From: Triticum aestivum
Taxonomy: Eukaryota; Streptophyta; Magnoliopsida; Poales; Poaceae
Direction of reading: 5' to 3'
DNA length: 64,000 nt
NCBI RefSeq assembly: GCF_018294505.1
Contig: NC_057794.1
Location: forward strand, 194,851,201 to 194,915,200
In this document: in pieces, positions 33,328 through 44,987 of the stretch
Position numbering within the stretch: position 1 is the stretch's first letter
Layout of the letters: each line of letters opens with the position of its first letter
The notes under the pieces: model-generated
Seen by the model: the letters and a program-made list of their open reading frames with translations, nothing else
What the model was told of the DNA's origin: nothing
Database searches by the model: none
Program-made: the position numbers and the translations under genes

Positions 33328-35001
33328 ACTCCCCCATGCTTAAACCTTTGCTTGTCCTCAAGCAATTTAGTTGACAAACTGAAAGTGATAAAGAAAAATT
33401 TTACAAACTCTGTTTGCTCTTGTTGTTGTAAATATGTAAAGCCAGCATTCAAGTTTTCAGCAAAGATTATGAACTAACCATATTCACAATAACATTTTGG
33501 TCTCATCTTTACTCATATAAATGGCATAATCAACTAGCGAGAAATAATAATAAATCTCAGATGACAACACTTTCTCAAAACAATCATAATATTATATAAC
33601 AAGATGGTATCTCGCTAGCCCTTTCTGAGACCGCAAAACATAAATGCAGAGCACCCCTGATGATCAAGGGCTGACTGGAAATTGTAATTAATGGTAAAAG
33701 AGATCCAGTCAAGTCATACTAAATGTAAACTAACAATAATACATGCAAATGACAGCGGTGCTCGCCAACTGGTGCTTTTTAATGAGAGGATGATGATTCA
33801 ACATAAAAGTAAATAGATAAGCCCTTCGCAGAGAGAAGCAGGGATTTGTAGAGGTGCGAGAGCTCGGTTTTGAAATAGATATGAATAATATTTTGAGCGG
33901 TATACTTTCATTGTCAACATAACAACTGAGAGATCTCGAGATCTTCCATGCTACACACATTATAGTTGGTTCCCAAGCAGAATGGTAAAGTTCATACTCC
34001 CCCACCACCAACAAGCATCAATCCAAGGCTTGCCCGAAACAACGGGTGCCTCCAACTAACAACAAACCTGGTGGAGTTTTGTTTGAAATTATTTTGATTT
34101 GATTTGAGCATGGGACTGGGCATCCCAGTGACCAGCCATTTTCTCGTGAGTGAGGAGCGGAGTCCACTCCTCTTGAGAATAACCCGCCTAGCATGGAAGA
34201 TGCAGACGGCCCTAGTTGATACATGAGCTATTCGAGCATACAAAACAGAATGTTTATTTGAAGGTTTAGAGTTTGGCACATACAAATTTACTTGGAACGG
34301 CAGGTAGATACCGTATATAGGAAGGTATGGTGGACTCATATGAAATAACTTTGGGGTTTATGGAGGTGGATGCACAAGCAGTATTCCCTCTTAGTACAAG
34401 TGAAGGCTAGAAAGAGACTGGGAAGCGACCAGCTAGAGAGCGATAACAGTCATGAACATGCATTAAAATTAATCAACACTGAATGCAAGCATGAGTAGCA
34501 TATAATTCACCATGAACATAAATATCGTGGAGGCTATGTTGATTTTGTTTCAACTACATGCGTGAACATGTGCCAAGTCAAGCCACTCAAATCGTTCAAA
34601 GGAGGATACCACCCTATCATACCACATCACAACCATTTTAATAGCATGTTGGCACACAAGGTAAACCATTATAAACTCCTAGCAAATTAAGCATGGAATA
34701 AGCAACTATAATCTCTAATTGTCATTGAAAACATGTTTCATTCATAATAGGCTGAATCAAGAATGATGGACTAATCATATTTACAAAAACAAGAGAGGTC
34801 GAGTTCATACCAGCTTTCCTCATCTCAATCAGTTCATCATATATCGTCATTATTGCCTTTCACTTGCATGACCAAATATTGTGGATAATAATAATATTGC
34901 ACGTGCATTGGACTAACCTGGAATCTGCAAGCATTCAATACATGGGACAAGACAAGGTAATATAGGCTCTTTGTTAGATCAACATTAATGCATAGGAGAG
35001 C
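33328..35001 (-). other. 3' untranslated region and polypurine tract of Sabrina-like element
   Basis: Directly inside the 3' LTR lies, on the minus strand, AAGCATGGGGGAGT (about 33328-33342), the polypurine tract. The rest is AT-rich, without recognisable protein. The ORFs at 33730-34339 carry no domain. It is split at 35001 by the Tat element; AGAGC (34997-35001) is the left TSD. Confidence 0.6.
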
Positions 35002-35483
35002 TGAGGGAGTCCTGGATTAGGGGGTCTCCGGATAGCCGGACTATCTCCATTGGCCGGACTGTTAGACTATGAAGATACAAGATTGAAGACTTCGTCTCGT
35101 GTCCAGATGGGACTCTACTTGGCGTGGAAGGCAAGCTAGGCAATACATATATGGATATCTCCTCCTTCGTAACCGACCTTGTGTAACCCTAACCCTCTTC
35201 GGTGTCTATATAAACTAAAGGGTTTTAGTCCATAGGACAACAATCACAACATACAATCATACCATAGGCTAGCTTCTAGGGTTTAGCCTCTCTGATCTCG
35301 TGGTATATCTACTCTTGTAACACCCATATCTTCAATATTAATCAAGCAGGACGTAGGGTTTTACCTCCATCAAGAGGGCCCGAACCTGGGTAAAACTTCG
35401 TGTCCCTTGCCTCCTGTTACCATCCAGCCTAGACGCACAGTTCGGGAACCCCTACCCGAGATCCGCCGGTTTTGACACCGACA
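35002..35483 (+). repeat. 5' LTR of Tat element
   Basis: 482 bp; TATATAAA-like box at about 35208-35215 (GTCTATATAAACTAAAGG). The next bases TTGGTGCTTTCATTGAGAG are the primer-binding region typical of these Triticeae elements; I cannot name the tRNA with certainty. Confidence 0.85.
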
Positions 35484-35530
35484 TTGGTGCTTTCATTGAG
35501 AGTTCCTCTGTGTCATCGCCGTTAGGCTTG

Positions 35531-38500
35531 ATGGCTCCTACTATCATTGGTAGCGATGCGGTCTAGGGTGAGACTTTTCTCCCCGGACAGATCTTCGTAT
35601 TCGGCGGCTTTGCACTACGGGCTAATTCGCTTGGCCATCTGGAGCAGATTGAAAGCTACGCCCTGGCCATCAGGTCAGATTTGAAAGTTTGAATTACACG
35701 GCCAACATCCGTGGGGACTTCATCTTCGACGGATTCGAGCCACAGCCGGGCGCGCCGCACTGTCGCGATGGGTATGACCTAGCTCTGCCACCGGACGGTA
35801 CCCCAGAAGCCGCGCCCGCATCAGCTCCGACCCTTAGCTCGGAGCCAACTGCGCCAATCGAGGACGGGTGGCTAGACACCGCCTTAGGGGCTGCAGTCTC
35901 ATCGAGCCAAACACCGGCATAATCCTCTGCATGACACATGACCCCAAGGTGTCGGACTCTCTTCCGGACCCCGAACCATCTGCGCCCCTGCCAATCGAAT
36001 CCGATTGGGCGCCGATCATGGAGTTCACCGCCGCGGATATCTTTCAGCACTCACCTTTCGGCGACATTCTGAATTCACTAAGGTCCCTCTCTTTGTCAGG
36101 AGAGCCCTGGCCGGATTATGGCCAACAAGATTGGGATGCGGACGACGAACAAATTCGACGCCCACCAACCACCCACTTTGTAGCCACTGTCGAGGATTTA
36201 ACTGACATGCTCGACTTCGACTCTGCAGACATCGACGGTATGGACAATGATGCGGGAGGCAAAGATGAACCACCGCCCACAGGGCGCTGGACGTCCACTT
36301 CATCATATGACGTATACACGGTGGACACACCAAAAGAAAACGACGACGAGGAACGGAAGGACGCACCAAAGGCTTGTTCCCTCGAGAAGCAGTCAAAGCG
36401 GCGGCGCAAGCGCTGCCCTAAATCCCGCCTCGCCAGAAATAACGATCACACAAACCCAGCGTTGGAGCAAGGCGAACCACTGCCGGACCATGGCAATACG
36501 GAGAATCAAACCGAACAAGCCAATTCTGTCAAAGATAATAGTCCGGACGACACAACGCCGGACAGGCACCCGGAGCAACAGAATGCCCGTCAAAGGCTTG
36601 TTGCCACCGCGAGGAGTCTAAAAAAGCAGAAGAAAAGGCTCAAGGCTGCACAGGACACACTCCAAATCAGTTGGAGTAAAGTACTCAACACAGCAGCGAA
36701 GTACGGTGACAATCGCCCCACCAAGAGCTACCCAAAGCGGAAGTTGCTACTTGTATTCAATGAGGAAGCTTCAGACCCCTCACAACCAAAAGTCAAAACA
36801 GCCACCTGGACGGATAGACGACCTCACGGCCAACATAGAGCGGCAAACAATGCCACTCACAAGACAATACGTGATTCACGCGGGGGCTTGCACCAAAAGG
36901 ACGGCGCAACCAGATCCATCTATGGACCACGCAAGCACGCCCCAGCAAACGATATAACATCCGAACAACGCGGTACACCCAGATACAGGCGTGCCGCACA
37001 CCCCCTATGTTTCACCGATGAGGTGCTGGATCATGAATTTCCAGAGGGATTCAAACCTGTAAACATAGAGGCATACGACGGAACAACAGACCCTGGGGTC
37101 TGGATCGAGGACTATATCCTCCACATCCATATGGCTCGAGGGGATGATCTCCACGCCATGAAGTACTTACCACTCAAACTCAAAGGGCCAGCTCATCATT
37201 GGCTTAAAGGCCACCACGAAAACTCCATTGGAAGCTGGGCAAAGCTTGAAGACGTTTTTCGGGCAAACTTTCAAGGGAGTTATGTCCGACCTCCGGATGC
37301 GGATGATTTGAGTCATATAACTCAACAGCCCGGAGAGTCAGCCCGATAGCTTTGGAACATGTTTCTTACTAAAAAGAACCAAATTGCTACTGTCCGGAAG
37401 CCGAAGCCTTGGCAGCTTTCAAGCATAGCGTTCGTGACGAATGGCTTGCCCGACACCACGGCCAAGAAAAATCAAGAACAATGGCAGCATTAACAAGCCT
37501 CATGACCCGCTTTTGCACGGGTGAAGACAGCTGGCTACCCCGATGCAGCACTAGCAACCCCAGTACATCTGATGTTAAAGATGAAAATGGGAAACCACGG
37601 CGCAACAGCAATAACAAACGCCGGAACAAAGGAAACAGCATGAAGAGCACGGCAGTAAAGCCGGATTCAAAAGCTCTCAGCCAGGTCAGAAGCCGCCCTC
37701 TAAAGGCGCTAGAGATGAACTATCCAGCCTGAATAAAATTATGGACCAAATATGTCAGGTTCATAGCACCCCTGGCAAACCAGCCAATCATACCCACAGA
37801 GAATGTTGGGTCTTCAAGCAGTCCGGCAAGCTCAACGCCGTACACAAGGGGGAGGATACACCAAGTGAAGATGAAGATGAGCCTCTCAAGGGAGACACTG
37901 GGGAACAAAAGAAATTCCCACCAGAAGTCAAAATAGTAAACGCGTTACACGTGATCAATGGAAGAAACAAAACGGCACTCCCAGAAAAATACGCCCGAAG
38001 GCTTATCACCACGGAGTTCTGCCACTAGTCGTCTCAACCGATCACTTTCGACCATCATGATTACTCAGCAAGTATCCGACATGCAGGATGGGCTGCCCTG
38101 GTATTAGACCCAATAATTGACGGATACCGCTTCGCACGAGTCCTGATGGACGGTGGTAGTAGCCTAAACCTGATATACCAGGATACAATCCGCGAAATGG
38201 GGATAGACCCAACAAAAATTCGCCATAGCAATATTACCTTTAAAGGAGTAACGCCAGGCCCAGGGGCTCGTTGCACGGGCTCCCTGCTACTAAAAGTTAT
38301 ATTCGGCTTCCCTAATAACTTCCGTAGCGAACATCTAACCTTCCACATCGCTCCGTTCCAAAGTGGCTATCAAGCACTACTCGGGCGCGAAGCTTTTGCT
38401 CGCTTTAATGCAATACGACACTACGCTTCCCTCCCACTCAAGATGCCCGGTCCGCATGGCATCATTACAGTGAACAGAAATATTAAGCAATTCCTGCACG

Positions 38501-38538
38501 CCGAAGAGCGTGCGGCTGCCTTGACAGCCGCACACTAA
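35531..38538 (+). pseudogene. gag: Tat gag-protease, broken by stops and frameshifts
   Basis: Starts at ATG 35531 (MAPTIIGSDAV, then TAG at 35564-35566). It shifts frame near 35670 and 35905, then runs open from about 35905 to 37349 with an acidic, low-complexity N-terminal region. A nuclear-signal-like KQSKRRRKR stretch and a capsid core (EAYDGTTDPGVWIEDYILHI; LKLKGPAHHWL; DVFRANFQGSYVRP) follow. TAG 37347-37349, then frameshifts near 37395 and 37735, and TAG 38026-38028. The protease has VLMDGGSSLNLIY near 38140-38178 and a YQALLGREAFARFNA second motif. It ends at TAA 38536-38538. No RT follows, so a normal gag-pol cannot be made from this copy even without the stops. Confidence 0.8.
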
Positions 38539-39747
38539 ACACGGCCTCACGAACTAAAACATTTAGCAGGTTGTCACGACCTTGGACACGGTTAGACGAG
38601 TCCGGTGCAGCTATATGCAATTTATACCGGGTCAATGATCACACCCCTATTACAAATACAAGGGGCTCAACGTGTGCAGACAAGTGGCTATTCTTACTCA
38701 ACCTGAATTATACATGGTTTATTTACAAAACTATCCTTTTGCACGACATCTTTTTTACCTAAGCTCCTCTCTTTTACAGATAATCATCGTGCTACACCCG
38801 TCCAGGATACGGTACAATGGAGATACAGGCGCAGACGTGCAGCAGGGACCCGCTCCAAGGATTCTTTTTAGATTAAGACCCTGCATAAACCTTTTTTACT
38901 GTCTCTTGTTGATACATATCCACCGAATTCTTGGCACAATTGAGAAGGATGCTGATGTCTTGGCATGTGGCCACATCAGAATAATGCACGTACCTAGACA
39001 CAAGGGGCTTCTTACAAGCGGCACTACTTCGGCCCGGTTTTTACCATAAAGACCGAATACCTTAGGGAGTGTTCGACGTCGCGAGTTCGGCCTTATATGC
39101 ATCAGCTCCGAATCATTGTCTTTGGTCAAATGTTGGGTTTTCCCGGCTCCTGTGTTTTGGTGTCTTACGTTCCGCTTTACCGGCTAAGGTAGCACCAGGA
39201 GAACTACTGCGATTGTGCCCTAGTTTATCCGGACGAGTGCCTCAGTAGAGAAAGCCGAAAGCTGACTATCATGATATAGCGTGAGACTGGTCAACCACTC
39301 GATGACCTATCGGAATGTTAGAATTCCTCTGCCTTAACGAAGGGCCGTTTTCCGGCCAGGCATATATGTACCCCGCGACCGGGAGAGTGCGGAGCCACCA
39401 GGGGCTATCTAGTAGCCCCACTGTTAAACTCCTATGGCTAAGTGAAAGTGTTCAAGCATTATAGTCCGGTTGCCTCGCTCGCTGTGCTATCACCTCTTTA
39501 TCAGGACCAAGACGTTGGATTAAGTGTGAGAACGTGTTTCTTGCGAGCACCTCTGCATTATATGCATGGGGGTTGAAGCCGACGGCTGCAATATTTCAAG
39601 TTATACACATGTATACAAAAACGGCCACATAGGAGGCATCATACTACTTTCAGGGAAAAGTATAAACATAGCCTTTTAAAAAACTTCATAAAAGCATTAT
39701 ATTTACAATGAGAATACATATCACTCACACATAATATTTTTCGAGCA
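38539..39747. other. Non-coding interior of Tat element
   Basis: Nothing recognisable on either strand: no RT, RNase H or integrase motif where pol should lie. It carries the short GC-poor spacer between gag-protease and the antisense gene. The 125-residue ORF at 38672-39049 shows no domain. Confidence 0.5.
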
Positions 39748-42658
39748 CTAGGCCTCTATCAAACGAGCACCCTCGAGAACTTCCTCGAAATACTGTTCGG
39801 CAGCCACACGGCCTATGGCCGAACCCTGCGCTGCAACAGTGGTAGCGTCCATCTCCGCCCAATATGCTTTAACACGGGCAAGGGCCATCCGCGAGCCTTC
39901 TATGCATGCCGACCTCTTCATCGCATTAATCCGCGGCACCGCATCAAGGAACTACTGCACTAAGCTGAAATAGTTGTTCGGCTTTGGTCTTTCCGACCAT
40001 AGCTGATCCACAATAGACCACATGGCAAGTCCGGACAACCTATTCAGTTCGGCCCATTCAGCTAGCTGGTCAGTCAATGAAAGCATAGTTTCCGGAACAT
40101 GGAATTGCATCCAGAATAGCTTGTCCACTTCACGATCTGTTGGACCTTGGAAGTACTTGGCCGCATCGGCAGCACTCACCGCCAAATCCATATACGCATC
40201 TGCCGAACTCCACAGCCGATCCAGAGGGGCATACCGAGGATCTCCGAACTTCCTCTATAACATGAAGGGTTTCCCAGCTGCAATATCCCCGGGTTCCCAC
40301 AGATCCTCCTTCTTCGCTCTCATAGTAGAACGGGTGTCTTTGTCGGCCGCCACGGCCTTTTCAAGGTCCATTGCCTTTGATTGGTTTTCTTTCTAAAGAA
40401 CCCGGCAACGGTCGGCAGTGTCTTTCAATTCTACGGCCATCTTGGCCATCTTCTCATGGCTCTTGCAATGTGCGGCCTTCTCGGCTTTCAACTCTTCGGC
40501 CGCCTTCAAAGCAGCCGCATTACTAATCCTCGCTTGTTCCTTGGCTCGGGCAAGTTCCGCCCACAAGGCTTCCACGGCGGCAGCTCCATTTGCAATCACA
40601 ACATATTAAAGATACTGGCACTATGCTGCTCTTACTATGTGGTGTTCACCAGATAATAACACTTACCCTGTGCTTCGTCAAGCCTCTTGTTAACAAGCTC
40701 GATGTCGGCGTCTGCCGCATCCAGTTGCTGTTTTAATTGGGCAAACTCCTTAGTTCGGCTATCCACCGGAGCTCCCACCACCTGCACATAAAGGCAGTTT
40801 GGTTATTGCCTGGGAATATGATCCTCTGGTCGCCGCCGTTCTCGATGATAACAAGAGTCTCAGGGGCTACTATAACATGGGCAGTACTATCACATATTAT
40901 CTCACATACCTCAAACCTGTCAATAGACTCATAAAGGCTTCATGTAATCCGCTTTCAGCGGGCGAGATTCTCTCCATCACCATACCCATCAGCGTATGGT
41001 GCTCTTCTGAGATGGCCGCTCGCCCCACCAACTCCCTCAGAACTTCCGACCGCACACCAGACGGTGCCGAATTTTTTCGTATGCTCTCTTCGGGAGCCGC
41101 ACACTAGGGAATTGCGGAGTCTACGGGATTATCTTCTGGCCTCACAGGATCCGGAGAGGCCCTCCGCGATGACACTTCGGGGTCGCCCGCTTCTGGAGCG
41201 GAGGAGTCCGGGGGAGACGTTTCGCTCTCCATCATCTCTAGAAGAAGATCCCCCGAAGATGAGCTCATTTGAGAGGGGCTGAGGCCCGCACTGCAAGATA
41301 GATGCGGTGGTTATTTTCTCAGAGGAAAAAATAGCATACCCTTACTACTGAAATATTTTGGATCACTTACGACTCGTTGGAGGGCTGATCCCCCCGCAGA
41401 CTCTGTGTGGCAGAAGCACCCCCCAAGGCAGGACCCTCAGTGGGAGACCTCTTCTCCCGTTTGGAGGCTTCGGCTTCTAGATCCTCAGAAGCAGTCCTTT
41501 TCCTCCCCCGATCGTCCTCCTTCGTGGAGACACTCGTTCCCTCGGTTGGAGCGGATGGTGATGGGGGCCCGCGTCCGCCCGTATTATCTCCCTCGGTATC
41601 TTCCTTCAAGGGATCCGGGCAAGGTGCGACCTCGAGCATCCTCTCCAATACCGGAGTTTCCAAACCCTCAGGGAGCGGGGCCAAACACCGAATCATCTTC
41701 GCCTTTGTTAGCCAGTCCTGGTCAAAAGGCAAACTCTCAAAAATAACCTCGAATAAAAGACAGTGTGTTCGGCTAGAGGATTTCTTACTTGTTCGGCGGC
41801 GCGGTTACTGCTCAGGCCCACGTCCTCGGTGATATCCGGACATTCCACTTGATGTCCGAAGAATGACTTGTACATCTCCTCGTGCGTCAGGCCGAGGAAA
41901 CTTTGAATGGCACGTGGTCCCTCTGGGTTGAACTCCCCCAAGCGCAGGGGCCGGTGTTTGCAAGGCTGGACTTGGCGAACCAGCATAACTTGTATTACCG
42001 CAACCAAATTGAAATCTCCCTCGAAGAGATCTCGGATGCGGCTTTGCAGCATAGGCACGTCCTTGGCTGGACCCTAGCTCAAACCCCTGCCGATCCATGA
42101 CATCAGTTGTGGTGGGGGGCCCGAGCGGAAAGCGGGGGCAGCTGCCCACTTGGCACTTCTGGGAGCTGTGACATAAAACCACTCCCGTTGCCATAATTCG
42201 GGCACCTTTGGAAAGGAACCTCTTGGCCATGGAGCTCCTGCCATCTTGCCTATTGATGCACCTCCGCACGCGGCTTGTTGCCCCTCGATCATCTTCGACT
42301 TTACTTCAAAGGTCTTGAGCCACAGGCCAAAGTGAGGGGTAATGCACAGGAAGGCCTCACACATGACAATAAATGTCGTGATGTGGAGAAAGGAGTCCGG
42401 GGCTAGATCATGGAAATCTAACCGGTAATAGAACATCAAGCCCCTGACGAAAGGATCAAGAGTGAGGGCTAGACCTCGGAGGAAGTGGGAGACGAACACA
42501 ACGTTCTCATTGGGTTCGGAAGTAGGGATGACCTGCCCTCGAGCAGGCAGCCAATATGACACCTCGGCGGTCAGATATATGGCCTCCCTCAACTTCTTGA
42601 TGTCCTCTTCCGTAATGGAGGAGGGCGTCCATCGGCCTTGAAGGCTGGATCCGGACAT
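39748..42658 (-). pseudogene. Antisense accessory gene of Tat element (Transposase_28-like), with introns
   Basis: Opposite to gag. Start MSGSSLQGRWTPSSI at 42658. Exon 1 (42658-41789) encodes about 290 residues like the plant 'putative gypsy type transposon' domain (Pfam Transposase_28; FLRGL-LDPFVRGLMFYY, FHDLAPDSFLHI-FI-CEAFL). One premature TAG lies at 42076-42074. Intron 1, 41788-41718 (71 bp, GTAAGA...CCAG), is phase 0. Exon 2 (41717-41371) is rich in Ser, Pro, Lys, Glu. Intron 2, 41370-41291 (80 bp, GTAAGT...GCAG). Exon 3 (41290 to about 40910) has a TAG near 41104. Intron 3 is about 40909-40782. The later exons include an Ala/Lys/Glu coiled coil (40599-40393) and a conserved tail ending at 39748. 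Small in-frame stops show that this copy is decaying. Function unknown. Confidence 0.7.
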
Positions 42659-43195
42659 GGTTGAAGATCCGGAGCACCTGACCTGGGCTTTGGGTGTTAG
42701 AACTCGAGGCGGGGGAAGGGTTTGGTTGAGCACGGGAGGGAAAAAGCGAAAACTTGTACCCTTATAAAGAGGGTGAATATCAAGCGTCCTCTCCGTAGCC
42801 GTTTAGGACTTACCTATAATCCAGGAGTCCTAGACACGGTTGGGTTACCCACGAACCGCATTAATGAGAATCCCGTAATTAGGGGAACACGATCTCCGCT
42901 ACGGCAAGACGTGTCAAGAAACTGCCTCGCATTATGTGTGGAGCTAGTTAAGAGAAACGGTTCGAATAATCACCGGGCCATGACATAACATCATGTTGCC
43001 AAAAGAAGCTAGTGGATTAGATCTGCTAAAACGTTATTCTCTCTGTAGTGGAATGTGGAATTTATTTTGCAGGGTCGGACACTATCCTCGTATTCAACTT
43101 CTTCTGTCATGTATTCGGAGAAGGAACCCTCCTTGCAATGCCGAAGACAACTGCGCGCCGAACTCATCGTCATTGAACCCTGGTTCAGGGGCTAC
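42659..43195. other. Upstream region of antisense gene and 3' end of Tat interior
   Basis: Non-coding. It would hold the antisense gene's promoter; a TATAAGGG-like word in antisense (+ CCCTTATAAAGAG, 42759-42771) is a candidate. It ends with TTCAGGGGCTAC, the purine-rich stretch before the 3' LTR. Confidence 0.4.
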
Positions 43196-43239
43196 TGAGG
43201 GAGTCCTGGATTAGGGGGTCTCCGGATAGCCGGACTATC
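43196..43239 (+). repeat. Tat 3' LTR, arm 1
   Basis: First 44 bp of the LTR, cut by Angela; CTATC (43235-43239) is the left TSD. The second arm is 51869-52306. Confidence 0.85.
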
Positions 43240-44969
43240 TGTTGGGGAACGTAGCATAAATTCAAAATTTTCCTACGTGTCACCAAGATCTATCTATGGC
43301 GTCATCTAGCAACGAGGGAGGAGTGGATCTACATACCCTTGTAGATCGCGCGCGGAAGCATTCAAGAGAACGGGGTTGAAGGAGTCGTACTCGTCGTGAT
43401 CCAAATCACCGATGATCCTAGCGCCGGACGGACGGCACCTCCACGTTCAACACACGTATGGAGCAGCGTCGTCTCCTCCTTCTTGATCCAGCGAGGGGGA
43501 AGGAGAGGTTGATGGAGATCCTACAGCACGACGGCGTGGTGGTGGAAGTAGCGGGATTCCAACAGGGCTTCGCCAAGCGCTGTGGGAAGAGGGAGATGTG
43601 TCATGGGAGGGAGAGGGAGGCGCCAGGGCTTAGGTATGGTTGTCCTCCCTTCCCCCCACTATATATGGGGCCAAGGGAGAGGGGGAGGGCGCAGCCTTGC
43701 CTCTTCCTCCAAGGAAGGGTGCGGCCAAGGGGGGGGAGGAGTCCATCCTCCCCAAGGCACCTCGGAGGTGCCTTCCCCCTTTAGGACTCTCCCTTTTTCC
43801 TCTACTCTTGGCGCATGGGCCTCTTGGGGCTGGTGCCCTTGGCCCATATAGGCCAAGGCGCACCCCCTACAGCCCATGTGCCCCCCCGGGGCAGGTGGCC
43901 CCACCCGGTGGACCCCCGGGACCCTTCCGGTGGTCCCGGTACAATACCGGTGACCCAGAAACTTGTCCCGATGGCCGAAATAGCACTTCCTATATATAAT
44001 TCTTTACCTCCGGACCATTCCGGAACTCCTCGTGATGTCCGGGATCTCATACGGGACTCCGAACAACTTTCGGGTTACCACATACTAATATCTCTATAAC
44101 CCTAGCGTCACCGAACCTGAAGTGTGTAGACCCTATGGGTTCGGGAGACATGCAGACATGACCGAGACGTTCTCCAGTCAATAACCAACAGCGGGATCTG
44201 GATACCCATGTTGGCTCCCACATGTTCCATGATGATCTCATCGGATGAACCACGATGTCAAGGACTTAATCAATCCCGTATGCAATTCCCTTTGTCTATC
44301 GGTATGATACTTGCCCGAGATTCGATCGTCGGTATCCCGATACCTTGTTCAATCTCGTTACCGGCAAGTCTCTTTACTCGTTTCGTAACACATCATCCCG
44401 TGATCAACTCCTTGATCACATTGTGCACATTATGATGATGTCCTACCGAGTGGGCCCAGAGATACCTCTCCGTTTACACTGAGTGACAAATTCCAGTCTC
44501 GATTCATGCCAACCCAACAGACACTTTCGGAGATACCCGTAGTGTACCTTTATAGCCACCCAGTTACGTTGTGACGTTTGGCACACCCAAAGCACTCTTA
44601 CGGTATCCGGGAGTTGCACAATCTCATGGTCTAAGGAAATGATACTTGACATTAGAAAAGCATTAGCATACGAACTACACGATCTAGTGCTATGCTTAGG
44701 ATTGGGTCTTGTCCATCACATCATTCTCCTAATGATGTGATCCCGTTATCAATGACATACAATGTCCATGGTCAGGAAACCATGACCATCTATTGATCAA
44801 CGAGCTAGTCAACTAGAGGCTTACTAGGGACATGATGGTGTCTATGTATCCACACATGTATCTGAGTTTCCTATCAATACAATTCTAGCATGGATAATAA
44901 ACGATTATCACGAGCAAGGAAATATAATAATAATCAATTTATTATTGCCTATAGGGCATATTTCCAACA
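43240..44969 (-). repeat. 3' LTR of Angela element
   Basis: 1730 bp. The minus-strand polypurine tract AAGTGCAAGTGGGAGAC-like sequence lies next to it at 44970-44987. Gly/Pro-rich ORFs at 43458-44050 lie in the GC-rich part of the LTR and recur in the other LTR; they are not genes. Confidence 0.9.
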
Positions 44970-44987
44970 GTCTCCCACTTGCACTAG

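Noticed and set aside
43458..44099. Gly/Pro-rich ORFs in several frames, repeated at 50343-51055
   Set aside because: Both copies are inside Angela LTRs; they reflect GC-rich LTR sequence, not genes.
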